The notes: generated by a model from the letters alone, not told the origin. Positions 8,844-18,272 are shown, numbered from the stretch's first letter. The stretch is 64,000 nt of DNA from Alphaproteobacteria bacterium (GCA_017307375.1 JAFKFH010000003.1:496001-560000); one strand, 5' to 3'. Made by a program: numbers and translations.

Positions 8844-9677
8844 GTGAGCCTGCAAGCGACGATCGAGGCCGCCTGGGACGCGCGCGACGGTATCAATGTT
8901 GCGACCAAGGGCGAGGTGCGCGACGCGGTCGAGGCCGCGCTGGACGCGCTCGATCGCGGCGAGAAACGCGTCGCCGAGAAGGTCGACGGCGCCTGGGTCG
9001 TCAACCAGTGGCTCAAGAAGGCGGTGCTGCTGTCCTTCCGCCTCAACGACATGGCCCCGATCCCGGGCGGCCCGGGCGGGTCGACCTGGTTCGACAAGGT
9101 GGCCTCGAAGTTCGAGGGCTGGGGCGACAACCAGTTCCGCGCCGCCGGCTTCCGCGCCGTGCCCGGCGCGATCGTGCGCCGCTCGGCCCATATCGCACCG
9201 GGCGTGATCCTGATGCCGTCCTTCGTCAATCTCGGCGCCTTCGTCGATTCCGGCACCATGGTCGACACCTGGGCGACCGTCGGGTCCTGCGCCCAGATCG
9301 GCAAGAACGTCCATATCTCGGGCGGCGCCGGCATCGGCGGCGTGCTTGAACCGCTGCAGGCCGGGCCGGTGGTGATCGAGGACAACTGCTTCATCGGCGC
9401 CCGCTCGGAAGTGGTCGAGGGCGTGCTGGTCGAGGAAGGCTCGGTCCTGTCGATGGGCGTGTTTATCGGCGCCTCGACCAAGATCGTCGATCGCCATACC
9501 GGCGAGGTGTTCGTCGGCCGCGTGCCGGCCTATTCGGTGGTCGTGCCGGGCGCGCTGCCGGGCAAGCCGCTGCCGGACGGCAGCCCCGGCCCGTCGCTCT
9601 ACTGTGCCGTGATCATCAAGCGGGTCGATGCCCAGACCCGGTCGAAGACCGGCATCAACGAGCTGCTGCGCGACTGA
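8844..9677 (+). CDS. dapD: 2,3,4,5-tetrahydropyridine-2,6-dicarboxylate N-succinyltransferase
   Basis: Succinylates tetrahydrodipicolinate in the lysine/meso-diaminopimelate pathway. It is 277 residues, the normal length. The left-handed beta-helix hexapeptide repeats are visible from about residue 105 ([47 protein letters not shown]). The start is a GTG at 8844 with GGAGG 8 bp upstream; no ATG fits. It is followed 22 bp later by dapE, which removes the succinyl group two steps on, so the two form a lysine/cell-wall unit. Confidence 0.96.
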   Translation: MSLQATIEAAWDARDGINVATKGEVRDAVEAALDALDRGEKRVAEKVDGAWVVNQWLKKAVLLSFRLNDMAPIPGGPGGSTWFDKVASKFEGWGDNQFRAAGFRAVPGAIVRRSAHIAPGVILMPSFVNLGAFVDSGTMVDTWATVGSCAQIGKNVHISGGAGIGGVLEPLQAGPVVIEDNCFIGARSEVVEGVLVEEGSVLSMGVFIGASTKIVDRHTGEVFVGRVPAYSVVVPGALPGKPLPDGSPGPSLYCAVIIKRVDAQTRSKTGINELLRD

Positions 9678-9699
9678 TTTTTTCCCAGAGGTGACGGCG

Positions 9700-10860
9700 A
9701 TGGATCAGGTGATCGACCCGGTCGAACTGGCGCGGGACCTGATCCGCTGCCCCTCGGTGACGCCAGCCGATGCCGGCGCGCTCGACGTGCTGCAGGCCCG
9801 GCTCGAAGGCCTGGGCTTTGCCTGCCACCGGCTGAAGTTCCAGACGCCGGGCGAACCCGAGATCGACAATCTTTATGCCCGGCTGGGCGGCGCGGGCCGC
9901 AATTTCTGCTTTGCCGGCCATACCGACGTCGTGCCGGTCGGCCGGCGCGAGGGCTGGACCGTCGAACCCTTCGCCGCCGAGATCCATGACGGCTGGCTCT
10001 ACGGCCGGGGCGCGGCCGACATGAAGGGGGCGATCGCCGCCTTCACCGCGGCCGTCGCCGGCTTCAAGGCGCGCCATCCGGGCAGGCTGCCCGGCTCGAT
10101 CAGCCTGCTGATCACCGGCGACGAGGAAGCCAGGGCGGTCGACGGCACCGTCCGCGTCCTCGACTGGCTGAAGGAACGGGGCGAGCGCCTCGACGTCGCC
10201 CTGGTCGGCGAACCGACCAACCCGCAGGAACTCGGCCAGATGATGAAGATCGGCCGGCGCGGCTCGCTGACCGGCTATCTGACGGTGCAGGGCGTGCAGG
10301 GCCATGTCGGCTACCCGCATCTCGCCGACAACCCGATCCCCCGGCTGCTCGCCACCCTGTCGGCGCTGGACGGCCGGGTGCTCGACCGCGGCAACGCGCA
10401 TTTCGAAGCCTCCAACCTCGAGATCACCACGATCGACTGCGGTAATGCCGCGACCAACGTGGTGCCGGCCGAGGTGCGCGCCACCTTCAACATCCGCTTC
10501 TCGACCGAGCAGACCTCGGCCGGGCTGAAGGCCTGGATCACCGAGACCTGCGCGGCGCTGGCCGGCAATCACGACCTGCGCCTCGAGGTCGGGGCCGAGC
10601 CGTTCTTCACCGAGCCGGGGCCGTTCACCGCGGCGGTGGCCGGGGCGATCGCCGAGGCGCTGGGCCGCACCCCGGAACTGTCGACCACCGGCGGCACCTC
10701 GGACGCCCGCTTCATCACCCGCCATTGCCCGGTCGTCGAATTCGGCCTGGTCGGCCAGACCATGCACAAGACCGACGAGCGGGTGCCGGTGGCCGACATC
10801 GTCGCGCTGTCCCGTGCCTACGGCCTGATCCTCGATCGCTATTTCGCGCAAGGGTCGTGA
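9700..10860 (+). CDS. dapE: succinyl-diaminopimelate desuccinylase
   Basis: Zn-dependent M20 amidohydrolase that releases LL-diaminopimelate and succinate. It has 386 residues. The ATG at 9700 has AGAGGTGA upstream. Motifs: [13 protein letters not shown] (metal His/Asp), [14 protein letters not shown] (bridging Asp), [14 protein letters not shown] (catalytic Glu pair, with the E-E-A form), and the C-terminal [15 protein letters not shown] with the last metal-binding His. It sits between dapD and a small membrane protein whose TTG start follows the stop by one base. Confidence 0.95.
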   Translation: MDQVIDPVELARDLIRCPSVTPADAGALDVLQARLEGLGFACHRLKFQTPGEPEIDNLYARLGGAGRNFCFAGHTDVVPVGRREGWTVEPFAAEIHDGWLYGRGAADMKGAIAAFTAAVAGFKARHPGRLPGSISLLITGDEEARAVDGTVRVLDWLKERGERLDVALVGEPTNPQELGQMMKIGRRGSLTGYLTVQGVQGHVGYPHLADNPIPRLLATLSALDGRVLDRGNAHFEASNLEITTIDCGNAATNVVPAEVRATFNIRFSTEQTSAGLKAWITETCAALAGNHDLRLEVGAEPFFTEPGPFTAAVAGAIAEALGRTPELSTTGGTSDARFITRHCPVVEFGLVGQTMHKTDERVPVADIVALSRAYGLILDRYFAQGS

Positions 10861-10861
10861 C

Positions 10862-11410
10862 TTGATCGGCTACCTCGCCGCGTCGCTGACCGGCGCCTGG
10901 CGGCTGGCACGGCTGAAACCGGACGGCTTCGCCTGGTTCGACCTGTCGGCCGACGGCTTCTGGCGCTCGTTCCTGGCCATGCCGGTGGCCGCGCCGCTGT
11001 TCCTCGGCTTCGTCGCCGCCCAGGCCGGCGGCGGCCCGCTCGATGCCGGCACCCTGGTCGTCCAGCTGCTCAGCTATTTCGTCGTCTGGTGCCTGTTCCT
11101 CGGGCTGATGGTGCCGTTTGCCCGCTTTTTCGGGCTGGGGCCGGGCTACGTGCCGTTCGTGGTCGCCTACAACTGGGCCCAGGTCCTGATGCTGATGCTG
11201 TTCCTGCCGCTGACGCTGCTGCGCGCGGCCGGCGTCATGCCCGGGCTGATGAACGTCGTGATCGTCCTGCTGATGGCGTTCGGCATGGTCTATGTCGGCG
11301 TGCTGGCCCGGTTCGGCCTGCGCGCCGACTGGCCGCAGACCGTCGCCGTGGTGCTGATCGAGATGGTCACGTCCTACGCGATTCCGGAACTGGTCGACGC
11401 CATCTTCTAG
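10862..11410 (+). CDS. small integral membrane protein, function unknown
   Basis: Predicted inner-membrane protein of 182 residues with about four or five hydrophobic spans (roughly 35-55, 65-90, 97-125, 130-150, plus a weaker C-terminal one). The start appears to be a TTG at 10862, one base after the dapE stop, implying translational coupling. I do not recognise a catalytic motif. Similar small membrane proteins commonly follow dapE in alphaproteobacteria, but I cannot assign a role. It ends in a hairpin that includes its own stop codon. Confidence 0.75.
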   Translation: MIGYLAASLTGAWRLARLKPDGFAWFDLSADGFWRSFLAMPVAAPLFLGFVAAQAGGGPLDAGTLVVQLLSYFVVWCLFLGLMVPFARFFGLGPGYVPFVVAYNWAQVLMLMLFLPLTLLRAAGVMPGLMNVVIVLLMAFGMVYVGVLARFGLRADWPQTVAVVLIEMVTSYAIPELVDAIF

Positions 11411-11431
11411 GCGGTGCGGCAAACCGCCTAG
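11407..11431 (+). terminator. hairpin at the end of the dapD-dapE unit
   Basis: Perfect 9-bp inverted repeat, CTAGGCGGT and ACCGCCTAG, with a 7-nt loop. It starts at the TAG stop of the membrane-protein gene. No U-tract follows, so it may be a weak or Rho-assisted terminator. Confidence 0.5.
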
Positions 11432-11482
11432 GCGAACGCGGGCCGGGGCTGGTATCATCGGGGGGTCAGCAGAGGCATTTCG

Positions 11483-12544
11483 ATGACCGAATCCGCGACC
11501 AATGCCGTCCAGCGCAAGCTGACCACCCTGTTCTGCGCCGACGTCAAGGGCTACAGCGAACTGATGGGCCGCGACGAGGAAGGCACGCTCGCCCGCCTCA
11601 AGGCCTACCGCCAGGCGATGATCGGCCTGATCAGCCGCCATCACGGCCGCACCATCAATACCTGGGGCGACGGACTGCTGGCCGAATTCGCCAGTCCGGT
11701 CGAGGCGGTGACCTGCGCGGCCGAGGTGCAGCGCGAGCTGCGCTCGCGCAACGAGGCCGAGACCGGCCAGCCGGCGATGCTGTTCCGCATCGGCATCAAT
11801 CTCGGCGACGTCATGGTCGACGGCGACGATCTCTATGGCGAGGGCGTCAACGTCGCCGCGCGGCTGGAGGCGCAGGCCGAGCCCGGCGGCATCGCCATCT
11901 CGCGCACCGTCTACGACCAGGTCCGCAACAAGCTCGGCCTCGGCTTCGAATTCGTCGGCGAGCGCGAGGTCAAGAACATCGCCGACAAGGTCGAGGTCTA
12001 CCGCGTCGTGCTCGATGCCGAGGGCCGGGCCCAGGCTCAACCCCACGACCAGAAGCCCTACCGGCCGGCGGCCCCGCCGCCGCGGCCGGCCGAGGCGGCC
12101 GCGGCGCCCGAGGTGATGGACCGCCTGGCCTGGCAGCGCCGCATCTGGATGCGGCGGGCCTGGCAGGGCGGCACGCTGATCGTGTTCCTGCTGGCGATCA
12201 ACCTGATCACCAATCCCAATCGCCTGTGGGTGGTCTGGCCGGCGCTGGGCATCGCCCTGACGCTGGCCTGGTCGTGGCTGCACCGCGTCGGCTTCCCGGG
12301 CCGCGAGGCCCAGGCACCGGTCGGCGCGATCCGCATTAACGGCAACCACCGCTTCACCGAGGATTGCTGCTTCAGCGGCCGGATCAAGGGCAACGTGTCG
12401 GTCGATCCCGGCATCACCGTGCAGTTCTTCGGCCGCATCGACGGCAATGTCGAACTCAGCCCCGGCGCGGTGTTCGAGATGCACGGCCGCCTCGGCGGCA
12501 CGGTGATCGACAACGGCGGTTCGTTCCGGCCGATTTCGGGCTGA
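11483..12544 (+). CDS. class III adenylate/guanylate cyclase fused to a 2TM domain and a bactofilin-like tail
   Basis: 353 residues. Residues 10-176 are a class III cyclase domain, predicted to make cAMP (or cGMP). Metal ligands are Asp20 in LFCADVKGYSELM and Asp63 in NTWGDGLLAEF. DDLYGEGVNVAARLEA carries the base-selecting Asp116, Asn123 and Arg127, so it looks active. After a Pro/Ala linker (190-210) come two hydrophobic helices (228-247 and 251-266), a 2TM unit. Residues 280-350 have short glycine-spaced beta repeats (FSGRIKGNVSVDPG, FFGRIDGNVELSPG, FEMHGRLGGTVI), like bactofilin beta-helix turns. Converges on truA with a 35-bp gap. The tail could make a polymer-forming or localising module; that is inference. 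Confidence 0.85.
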   Translation: MTESATNAVQRKLTTLFCADVKGYSELMGRDEEGTLARLKAYRQAMIGLISRHHGRTINTWGDGLLAEFASPVEAVTCAAEVQRELRSRNEAETGQPAMLFRIGINLGDVMVDGDDLYGEGVNVAARLEAQAEPGGIAISRTVYDQVRNKLGLGFEFVGEREVKNIADKVEVYRVVLDAEGRAQAQPHDQKPYRPAAPPPRPAEAAAAPEVMDRLAWQRRIWMRRAWQGGTLIVFLLAINLITNPNRLWVVWPALGIALTLAWSWLHRVGFPGREAQAPVGAIRINGNHRFTEDCCFSGRIKGNVSVDPGITVQFFGRIDGNVELSPGAVFEMHGRLGGTVIDNGGSFRPISG

Positions 12545-12579
12545 CGGCCCAACTTTCGCCGGAGCGACGGTCTGTTTCT

Positions 12580-13320
12580 CTAGGGATAGTCGACCCGCGT
12601 CAGGTAGAGCCCTTCCGGCGGCGCATTCGGGCCGGCGGCCTGGCGGTCCAGCGCGTCGCGCGCGGCGGCGAGGTCGGCCGCCGTCCAGCGGCCCTCGCCG
12701 ACCAGTTTCAGTGAGCCGGTCATCGCGCGCACCTGATTGTGCAGGAACGACCGCGCGGTGGTCTCGACGACGATGGCCTCGCCGTCGCGCCGCACGGTCA
12801 GCGCGTCGAGGGTCTTGACCGGCGACTTCGCCTGGCACTGGGCGGCGCGGAAGCTGGAGAAATCGTGGCGGCCGACCAGCATTTGCGCGGCCCCGTGCAT
12901 CGCCTCGGCGTCGAGCGGCTTGGGCACCCACCAGACCCGCCCGCGCTCCAGCACCGGCGGGCTGCGGCGGTTGAGGATGCGATAGCGGTAGTGGCGGCGT
13001 TCGGCCGAGAAGCGGGCGTGGAAATCGGCCGCGGCCTCGGCGGCTTCGACCACCACGACCGGGGCGGGGCGCAGGTGGAAGTTCACCGCGTCGCGCAGCT
13101 TGTCGGCCGGCACCGCGCGCTCGAGGTCGAGATGAGCGACCTGGCCGGTCGCATGGACCCCGGCATCGGTGCGGCCGGCGCCGGTGACCTCGGCATCCTC
13201 GTCGCAGAACAGCTTGACCGCGCGCTGCAGCGCCCCCTGGACCGAGGCGCCGTTCTCCTGCCGCTGCCAGCCGACGAAGGCGGTGCCGTCATACTCGATC
13301 AGCAGGCGATAGCGCGGCAT
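12580..13320 (-). CDS. truA: tRNA pseudouridine(38-40) synthase
   Basis: Converts uridines 38-40 of the tRNA anticodon arm to pseudouridine. It has 246 residues. The start [20 protein letters not shown] matches the family exactly, so the ATG at 13320 is used rather than an upstream start. The catalytic Asp lies in [14 protein letters not shown]. The C-terminal [13 protein letters not shown] motif is also present. Seven bp downstream of the MOSC gene on the same strand. Lies in the def-fmt-truA-dap neighbourhood common in alphaproteobacteria. Confidence 0.96.
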   Translation of the reverse strand: MPRYRLLIEYDGTAFVGWQRQENGASVQGALQRAVKLFCDEDAEVTGAGRTDAGVHATGQVAHLDLERAVPADKLRDAVNFHLRPAPVVVVEAAEAAADFHARFSAERRHYRYRILNRRSPPVLERGRVWWVPKPLDAEAMHGAAQMLVGRHDFSSFRAAQCQAKSPVKTLDALTVRRDGEAIVVETTARSFLHNQVRAMTGSLKLVGEGRWTAADLAAARDALDRQAAGPNAPPEGLYLTRVDYP

Positions 13321-13327
13321 CGCCGCC

Positions 13328-14131
13328 TCAGCCCCGTTCCAGCACCTCGACCGCATCGCCCTGGGCGATGCGGCCGGGGCCGTCGGGGATCAGGTTCTGG
13401 CCGAAGACGATGCGGCCGGCCGCGTCGCGGCGGAAGGTCGAGAGATGGCGCAGCGGTTCGCCGTCCAGGGCCTTGATGCCGGTCTCCTGGTCGATCGTGG
13501 TCATCACGCAGCGCCCGCAGGGTTTGGTGGCCCGGAAGGTAACCTCGCCGATGCGGATGACACGCCAGTGATCCTCGTCCCAGGCGGGGGTGTCGGCGAC
13601 CACCACGTTGGCGCGGAAGCGGTCCATGCCGAGCGGGCGGCCCAGCCGCGCCTCGAGATCGGCGAGCGACCCCAGCGTGGTGACCAGCAGCGGGAAGCCG
13701 TCGGCGAAGCTGACATGGTCGCCCGGGGCGCTGAAGGCCGGGTCGACCGGGCGCCCGGTCGGGTCGGCCTGATGGACCAGCCGGCAGGGAATGCCGATCG
13801 CCTCGGCCAGCCAGGCATCGGCGGCGGGGCCGGCCGGCACCGCCGGCACCTGGTCGCGCCAGACCGTGACGGTCTCGGCCGCCGCGTCGGGAAACGGGAT
13901 GGTCAGCGGCCGGCGGCCGGGCTGCGACAGGGTCAGCCCGGCGGGGCCGGCGGCGGCCACGATCGTCGCCATCACCGGATGGGCGCGCTGGGTGATGAAG
14001 CGGCCATCGGGGTCGACCACCATCCAGCGGCGGTCGCCGGCCAGCCCCCAGGGTTCGACCTGCGCCTGGCGCACCGCGCGGCCGCGCAGGCTCTTGACCG
14101 GATAGACGCGCAGTTCGGCGACGGTGGGCAT
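13328..14131 (-). CDS. MOSC domain-containing protein
   Basis: 267-residue protein of the MOSC beta-barrel family, related to the molybdenum cofactor sulfurase C-terminal domain. The N-terminal MOSC_N part starts [11 protein letters not shown] and [18 protein letters not shown]. The MOSC domain contains RFRANVVV and [12 protein letters not shown] with the conserved cysteine thought to carry sulfur or bind Moco. By homology it could be an N-hydroxylated-compound reductase component (mARC/YcbX-like) or a sulfur carrier. Close to truA (7 bp) and cotranscribed; no functional link is evident. Confidence 0.85.
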   Translation of the reverse strand: MPTVAELRVYPVKSLRGRAVRQAQVEPWGLAGDRRWMVVDPDGRFITQRAHPVMATIVAAAGPAGLTLSQPGRRPLTIPFPDAAAETVTVWRDQVPAVPAGPAADAWLAEAIGIPCRLVHQADPTGRPVDPAFSAPGDHVSFADGFPLLVTTLGSLADLEARLGRPLGMDRFRANVVVADTPAWDEDHWRVIRIGEVTFRATKPCGRCVMTTIDQETGIKALDGEPLRHLSTFRRDAAGRIVFGQNLIPDGPGRIAQGDAVEVLERG

Positions 14132-14194
14132 GGCGGCGGCATCCTCTGGCAGCGGGCCGGCGTTTATCGCCCGGCCGCGCCGCCCAAGGCAAGC

Positions 14195-14638
14195 TCAGCC
14201 CGCGCGGACCGGCCCGGGCAGCATGGCGATGGTGGCCAGCGCGGCGGCGGTCAGCGTCTCCGCCCCGTCCGCCAGGCTGAAGACGCGCGCCTCCACCACC
14301 GACATCCGGCCGGGTTTCAGCAGGCTGGCGCGGCAGACCAGCCGGTCGCCGCGGGCCGGGGCGATCAGGTTCAGCTTGTATTCCGCGGTCAGCACCCGCT
14401 GGTCCATCTCGCGCCGGGTGGCGGCCGCGGTGGTCGTGGCATTGTCGACCAGGAAGGCGGTGACCCCGCCATGGAACAGCCCGTCCTGCTGCAGCAGCTC
14501 GGGCCGGCGGGCGACCGACATGACGCAGAGGCCGGGCTCCAGCAGGTCGATCTCGGCCCCCAGCAGCTTCATGAAACCCTGCGCCCCGACGAAATGGCGG
14601 ATCTGGGCGGCGAGGGCGGGGAAATCGTCAGCGGACAT
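14195..14638 (-). CDS. PaaI-family hotdog thioesterase
   Basis: 147-residue single-hotdog protein predicted to hydrolyse acyl- or aryl-CoA thioesters. The PaaI pattern is visible: QQDGLFHGGVTAFLVDNATT (HGG motif, with Asp at the catalytic position), then the central sheet ending in EARVFSLADGAETLTAAALATI. The gene overlaps the end of the upstream TetR gene by 11 bp, so they form a two-gene operon. The TetR protein probably senses a related acyl compound and controls this enzyme (inference). Confidence 0.85.
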   Translation of the reverse strand: MSADDFPALAAQIRHFVGAQGFMKLLGAEIDLLEPGLCVMSVARRPELLQQDGLFHGGVTAFLVDNATTTAAATRREMDQRVLTAEYKLNLIAPARGDRLVCRASLLKPGRMSVVEARVFSLADGAETLTAAALATIAMLPGPVRAG

Positions 14639-15218
14639 CCGGGGGTTCCTTGATCAGTGCGGCGCAGGCGGCGCGGGCGAGGGGGGGTGCGGCTTCCGAC
14701 GGGGTCAGCGGACTTTGCCCGGCGGCCCAGGCGCGGGCGACCAGCTGGGCCGGGCCGATCAGTTGCGCGACGATCAGCGGCGTCGGCCAGTCGACCAGCC
14801 GGCCGGCCGCCATATGCGGCCGCGCCCAGGCGGAAAACCGGGTCAGCATCGCCCGGTTGGCCCGGCCGATGGTTTCGGCCCGCGCCGCGGTCCAGTCCGG
14901 CGTGCCGCGGGCGAACAGGAAACGGGCGAGGTCGGGATGGCCCTCGACCCAGCCGAGATGGCTGCGGACCAGCGCCGCCAGCCCGGCGGCCGGGTCTTCC
15001 TCGGCCTCCACCGCCGCCAGCACCAGGCCGTGGTAATCGGCCAGCGCCTCGAGGTAGAGCGCCTCGGCCACCGCTTCCTTGTCGGCGAAATGGTGAAAGA
15101 AACTGCCGTTGGAGACGCCGGCGCGGCGGCGGATGGCGGTGACCGTCGCGCGCTCGAAACCGGCCGCGCCGAATTCGGCGAGGGCGGCGGCAAGGATGCG
15201 GGCGCGGGCGTCGTTCAT
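14628..15218 (-). CDS. TetR/AcrR-family transcriptional regulator
   Basis: 196 residues from the ATG at 15218. The N-terminal HTH is clear: ARARILAAALAEFGAAGFE, VTAIRRRAGVSNGSFFHHF and DKEAVAEALY. The C-terminal ligand-binding domain has no assignable effector. A perfect 32-bp palindrome lies 2 bp upstream of this start, which argues for autoregulation. An earlier in-frame ATG (15233) would start inside the palindrome and adds only MILRS, so 15218 is preferred. Overlaps the PaaI-type thioesterase gene by 11 bp. Confidence 0.88.
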   Translation of the reverse strand: MNDARARILAAALAEFGAAGFERATVTAIRRRAGVSNGSFFHHFADKEAVAEALYLEALADYHGLVLAAVEAEEDPAAGLAALVRSHLGWVEGHPDLARFLFARGTPDWTAARAETIGRANRAMLTRFSAWARPHMAAGRLVDWPTPLIVAQLIGPAQLVARAWAAGQSPLTPSEAAPPLARAACAALIKEPPDVR

Positions 15219-15220
15219 CG

Positions 15221-15252
15221 ACCGGAGTATCACTCTAGAGTGATACTCCGGT
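15221..15252. promoter_or_regulatory. perfect 32-bp palindrome, candidate TetR operator
   Basis: Each half is ACCGGAGTATCACTCT, meeting its exact reverse complement with no spacer. It sits between the trxC stop (15261) and the TetR ATG (15218) and covers the expected promoter/leader. TetR dimers bind such dyads. A terminator is less likely: no loop is present and no U-tract follows. Confidence 0.75.
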
Positions 15253-15260
15253 CAAGCGGA

Positions 15261-15716
15261 TCAGGCGGCGAGGCGGCCTTCCGCCCAGCGCAGGATCATC
15301 GAGGTTTCCATCGCGCCGGAAATCCGCCCGGCCTCGCGCCCGCCGCGGAACAGGATCATCGTCGGGATGCCGCGGATGCCCAGGCGCTGCGACGGGCCGG
15401 GATGGGCCTCGGTATCGAGCTTGGCCAGCCGGGCGCGCGGGATCAGCGCCGGGGTGGCGGCCTTGAACATCGGCGCCATCGACAGGCAGGGGCCGCACCA
15501 CGGCGCCCAGAAATCGACCAGCAGCGGCACGCCGTCCTTGGCCAGGTGGCGCTCGAAGCTGTCGGGCGACAGCGTGATCGGCTCGTCCGGGAACAGCCGG
15601 GCACGGCATTTGCCGCAGACCGCCTCGGGGCCCAGCCGCTGGGTCGGCACACGGTTCTCGGCGCCGCAGGCAGGGCAGATCAGATGGGTCGACGACCCGT
15701 GGGCATGTGCGTTCAT
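15261..15716 (-). CDS. trxC: thioredoxin 2 (zinc-containing TrxC type)
   Basis: 151-residue cytoplasmic thioredoxin with an N-terminal zinc ribbon. The ribbon cysteines are Cys14/Cys17 (CPAC) and Cys34/Cys37 (CGKC). The redox site is WCGPC at 73-77 and the cis-Pro is in GIRGIPTMILF. The ATG at 15716 fits the TrxC start; an open frame continues upstream but reads as fmt shadow. It is 37 bp downstream of fmt. TrxC proteins reduce protein disulfides and are often oxidative-stress-induced, though no regulator site is obvious here. Confidence 0.93.
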   Translation of the reverse strand: MNAHAHGSSTHLICPACGAENRVPTQRLGPEAVCGKCRARLFPDEPITLSPDSFERHLAKDGVPLLVDFWAPWCGPCLSMAPMFKAATPALIPRARLAKLDTEAHPGPSQRLGIRGIPTMILFRGGREAGRISGAMETSMILRWAEGRLAA

Positions 15717-15753
15717 GCCCTTGGATGTGGGGATGGTGGGCGGGAAATCCAGA

Positions 15754-16698
15754 TCAGCCGAGAGTGGTGCCCGGCGGCAGCGGCCAGCCGCGCAGCAGCT
15801 CGGCCGCCGCCATCGGCCCCTTGCCCGGGCGCTGCAGCACGTCGAGGCGCAGCGCGCCCTCGCCGCAGGCCACCACCGGCGCGCCGTTGCCGGCGATGGC
15901 CAGCACGGTGCCGGGCGGCCCGCCGCCCTCGACCGGCAGCACCTCGCGCAGCTTGACCCGTTCGCCGGCCTGCTCGAACCAGACGCCGGGCGCGGCGCCC
16001 AGCGCGCGGACCAGCCGGTCCAGCGCGCCGGCCGGTTTCGACCAGTCGACCTGGCCCTCGGCCTTGTCGATCTTGTGGGCATAGGTTACGCCCTCGGCCG
16101 CCTGCGGGCGCGGCATCAGGCGGCCCTGGGCCAGCCCGGCCAGCGCCTCGACCATCAGCGGCGCGCCCAGCGCGGCCAGCCGGTCATGCAGGCTCGGCGT
16201 GGTCTCGCGCGGGCCGATCGGGGTGCGCGCCTCCAGCAGCACCGGGCCGGTATCGAGCCCGGCTTCCATCTGCATCGCCGCCACGCCGGTCTCGGCATCG
16301 CCGGCGAGGATGGCGCGGTGGATCGGTGCCGCGCCGCGCCAGCGCGGCAGCAGCGAGGCATGCAGGTTCAGGCAGCCCAGCCGCGGCACCGCCAGCACCG
16401 CGCGCGGCAGGATCATGCCGTAGGCGACGACCACGGCGGCATCGGGGGCCAGCGCGGCGAACCCGGCCAGCGCCGCCTCGCCCTTCAGGCTGTCGGGGGT
16501 CAGCACCGGCCAGCCGGCGGCCGCGGCGGCCTGGTGGACCGGCGAGGGCCGCTCCTTCTGGCCACGGCCGGCGGGGCGGGGCTTCTGGGTATAGACCGCC
16601 GCGATCTCGTGCCCGGCGGCGGCCAGCGCGGCCAGCGTCGGGACGGCGAAGTCGGGCGTGCCCATGAAGACGAGGCGGAGCGGCACCTCAGAGGACAT
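15754..16698 (-). CDS. fmt: methionyl-tRNA formyltransferase
   Basis: Formylates initiator Met-tRNA using 10-formyl-THF. It has 314 residues. Family signatures: [19 protein letters not shown] at the start, the folate-site region [18 protein letters not shown] (Asn/His catalytic residues), and [13 protein letters not shown] with the catalytic Asp. The C-terminal tRNA-binding OB domain starts near [16 protein letters not shown]. Overlaps the end of def by 11 bp, the standard def-fmt pair of bacterial initiation. Confidence 0.96.
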   Translation of the reverse strand: MSSEVPLRLVFMGTPDFAVPTLAALAAAGHEIAAVYTQKPRPAGRGQKERPSPVHQAAAAAGWPVLTPDSLKGEAALAGFAALAPDAAVVVAYGMILPRAVLAVPRLGCLNLHASLLPRWRGAAPIHRAILAGDAETGVAAMQMEAGLDTGPVLLEARTPIGPRETTPSLHDRLAALGAPLMVEALAGLAQGRLMPRPQAAEGVTYAHKIDKAEGQVDWSKPAGALDRLVRALGAAPGVWFEQAGERVKLREVLPVEGGGPPGTVLAIAGNGAPVVACGEGALRLDVLQRPGKGPMAAAELLRGWPLPPGTTLG

Positions 16699-17215
16699 GC
16701 GCGTCGTCGCGCATCTTCTTCTGCTTCTGCAGCTTCTTCAGGATCATGTTGCGCTTCAGCGACGACAGGTGATCGACGAACAGCACGCCGTCGAGATGGT
16801 CGATCTCGTGCTGGATGCAGACCGCCAGCAGGCCGGTGCAATGCTTCTCGTGCACCGCCCCGGTCTCGTCCTGGTAGCGCAGCTTGACCTCGTCGGGCCG
16901 CATCACGTCGGCATAGTGCTCGGGCACCGACAGGCAGCCTTCCTCGTAGGGGGCGAGGCGGTCGGACGCCCAGGTGATCTCGGGGTTGACGATGCGCATC
17001 GGCGCCGGCGGCTCGCCCTCGCGGGCGACATCGACGACGATGACGCGGCGGGCGACGCCGACCTGGATGGCGGCCAGCCCGATGCCCGGGGCGACATACA
17101 TGGTTTCCAGCATGTCGTCGGTCAGCTGGCGCAGCGCCGCGTCGAAGGCGGTGACGGGCGCCGATTTCTGCTTCAGCCGCGGATCGGGCGCCGTGAGAAT
17201 GGGTAGCAAGGCCAT
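16688..17215 (-). CDS. def: peptide deformylase
   Basis: Metalloprotease (Fe2+/Zn2+) that removes the formyl group from nascent chains. It has 175 residues. All three signature motifs are intact: [18 protein letters not shown] with the Cys metal ligand, and QHEIDHLDG with the HExxH pair. The basic Lys-rich C-terminus is usual. Forms an operon with fmt (11-bp overlap). A second, degenerate deformylase-like gene lies at 60585-61097. Confidence 0.96.
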   Translation of the reverse strand: MALLPILTAPDPRLKQKSAPVTAFDAALRQLTDDMLETMYVAPGIGLAAIQVGVARRVIVVDVAREGEPPAPMRIVNPEITWASDRLAPYEEGCLSVPEHYADVMRPDEVKLRYQDETGAVHEKHCTGLLAVCIQHEIDHLDGVLFVDHLSSLKRNMILKKLQKQKKMRDDAHVL

Positions 17216-17249
17216 GATGGACTGGAGATAAGAGACCCGTTGAACCCCG

Positions 17250-18134
17250 TCAAGCGCGGGCGAAATGATCGATCATCTGGCCCGACAGTTCGGGCAGCAG
17301 CGCGTCGGGCATGTCGTGGCCCCAGCCGGGATAGCTGCGCAGCCGCGCCCCCGGCACCAGCCCCGCGATATCCTGGCCGTGCGGCAGCGGCAGGATCGGG
17401 TCGGCCTCGCCGTGCAGCACCAGGGTGGGGGCCGCGACCCGGGGCAAGAGCCCGACGCGGTCGCCCGAGGCGATGATCGCCGCGTACTGGCGCGCCGCGC
17501 CCTCGGGGTAGAAGCTGCGGTCGATCTGCCGGGCGATGAAGGCTTCCAGCGCCGCCTCCTCCATCGGGTAGGCCGGGCTCTGCAGCGCGCGGCGCACCAT
17601 CTTGCCATGGGCGATCAGGCTGGCCCGGTCGCTGCCCGACGGCACGGCCAGCAGGGCGGCCCGCGCCGCCGGCGACCCTTCCGGCAGCCCGGCCCGGCCG
17701 CTCGAGGTCATGATCGCGGTCAGGCTGCGGGTGCGGCCGGCATGGCGCGCGGCGACGATCTGGGCGATCATCCCGCCCATCGACAGCCCGACGACATGGG
17801 CGCGCTCGATCCCCAGGGCATCCAGCACGCCGACCGCGTCGGCGGCGAGATCGTCCAGCAGATAGGGGGCAAGGCCCGGCCGCGCCTCGCGCGACGCGGC
17901 CATCAGCGCGGGAAAATCGGGCAGGCCGGCGGCCTCGAACCGGGTGGACAGCCCGACATCGCGGTTGTCGAAGCGGATCACGCGGTGGCCCGCCTCGGCC
18001 AGCACCCGCACGAAACCCTCGGGCCACAGGGTCAGCTGGGCGCCCAGCCCCATGATCAGCAGCACCGGCGGCCCGCCTTCCGGCCCCGCCGTCTCGACCT
18101 CGATATCGATGCCGTTCGCCCTGATCTTGCCCAT
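17250..18134 (-). CDS. alpha/beta-fold hydrolase
   Basis: 294-residue serine hydrolase. The lid-less core has PVLLIMGLGAQLTLWPE (oxyanion region), FDNRDVGLSTRF, the nucleophile elbow GLSMGGMIAQ, the acid in LVLHGEADPILPL, and the catalytic His in YPGWGHDMPDAL. The pattern FDNRDVGLS is typical of the family with TAP-like or haloperoxidase-like members. Start taken as the ATG at 18134, with GGTGA upstream; a GTG at 18146 is possible. Substrate unknown. It is the last host gene before the tRNA-Arg and the inserted element. Confidence 0.85.
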   Translation of the reverse strand: MGKIRANGIDIEVETAGPEGGPPVLLIMGLGAQLTLWPEGFVRVLAEAGHRVIRFDNRDVGLSTRFEAAGLPDFPALMAASREARPGLAPYLLDDLAADAVGVLDALGIERAHVVGLSMGGMIAQIVAARHAGRTRSLTAIMTSSGRAGLPEGSPAARAALLAVPSGSDRASLIAHGKMVRRALQSPAYPMEEAALEAFIARQIDRSFYPEGAARQYAAIIASGDRVGLLPRVAAPTLVLHGEADPILPLPHGQDIAGLVPGARLRSYPGWGHDMPDALLPELSGQMIDHFARA

Positions 18135-18191
18135 CGCGCCAATCACCCTTTTGCACTGCCGCGGGCGATTATGCTATGAACCTCCCCGGTT

Positions 18192-18268
18192 GTCTCCGTA
18201 GCTCAGCTGGATAGAGCGGCTGCGTCCTAAGCAGCGGGTCGGGAGTTCGAATCTCTCCGGGGACGCCA
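18192..18268 (+). tRNA. tRNA-Arg (anticodon CCT)
   Basis: 77-nt tRNA with encoded CCA. The acceptor arms GTCTCCG and CGGGGAC pair with one T-G. The D-arm is GCTC...GAGC, the anticodon stem GCTGC/GCAGC with loop GTCCTAA (anticodon CCT, reading AGG), and the T-arm loop TTCGAAT. It is intact and is the integration target of the element that begins at its 3' end. Confidence 0.96.
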
Positions 18269-18272
18269 ATTT
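18252..18272 (+). repeat. attachment-site repeat at the tRNA-Arg 3' end (left end of the element)
   Basis: 21 nt from the T-arm/acceptor 3' end through CCA and AATTT. It matches 25098-25118 at 20 of 21 positions (A at 18263 versus C at 25109), in direct orientation. This is the signature of tyrosine-integrase insertion into a tRNA gene. Confidence 0.88.

Noticed and set aside
15221-15252. The palindrome as an intrinsic terminator of trxC
   Set aside because: No loop and no U-tract; position at the TetR start favours an operator.
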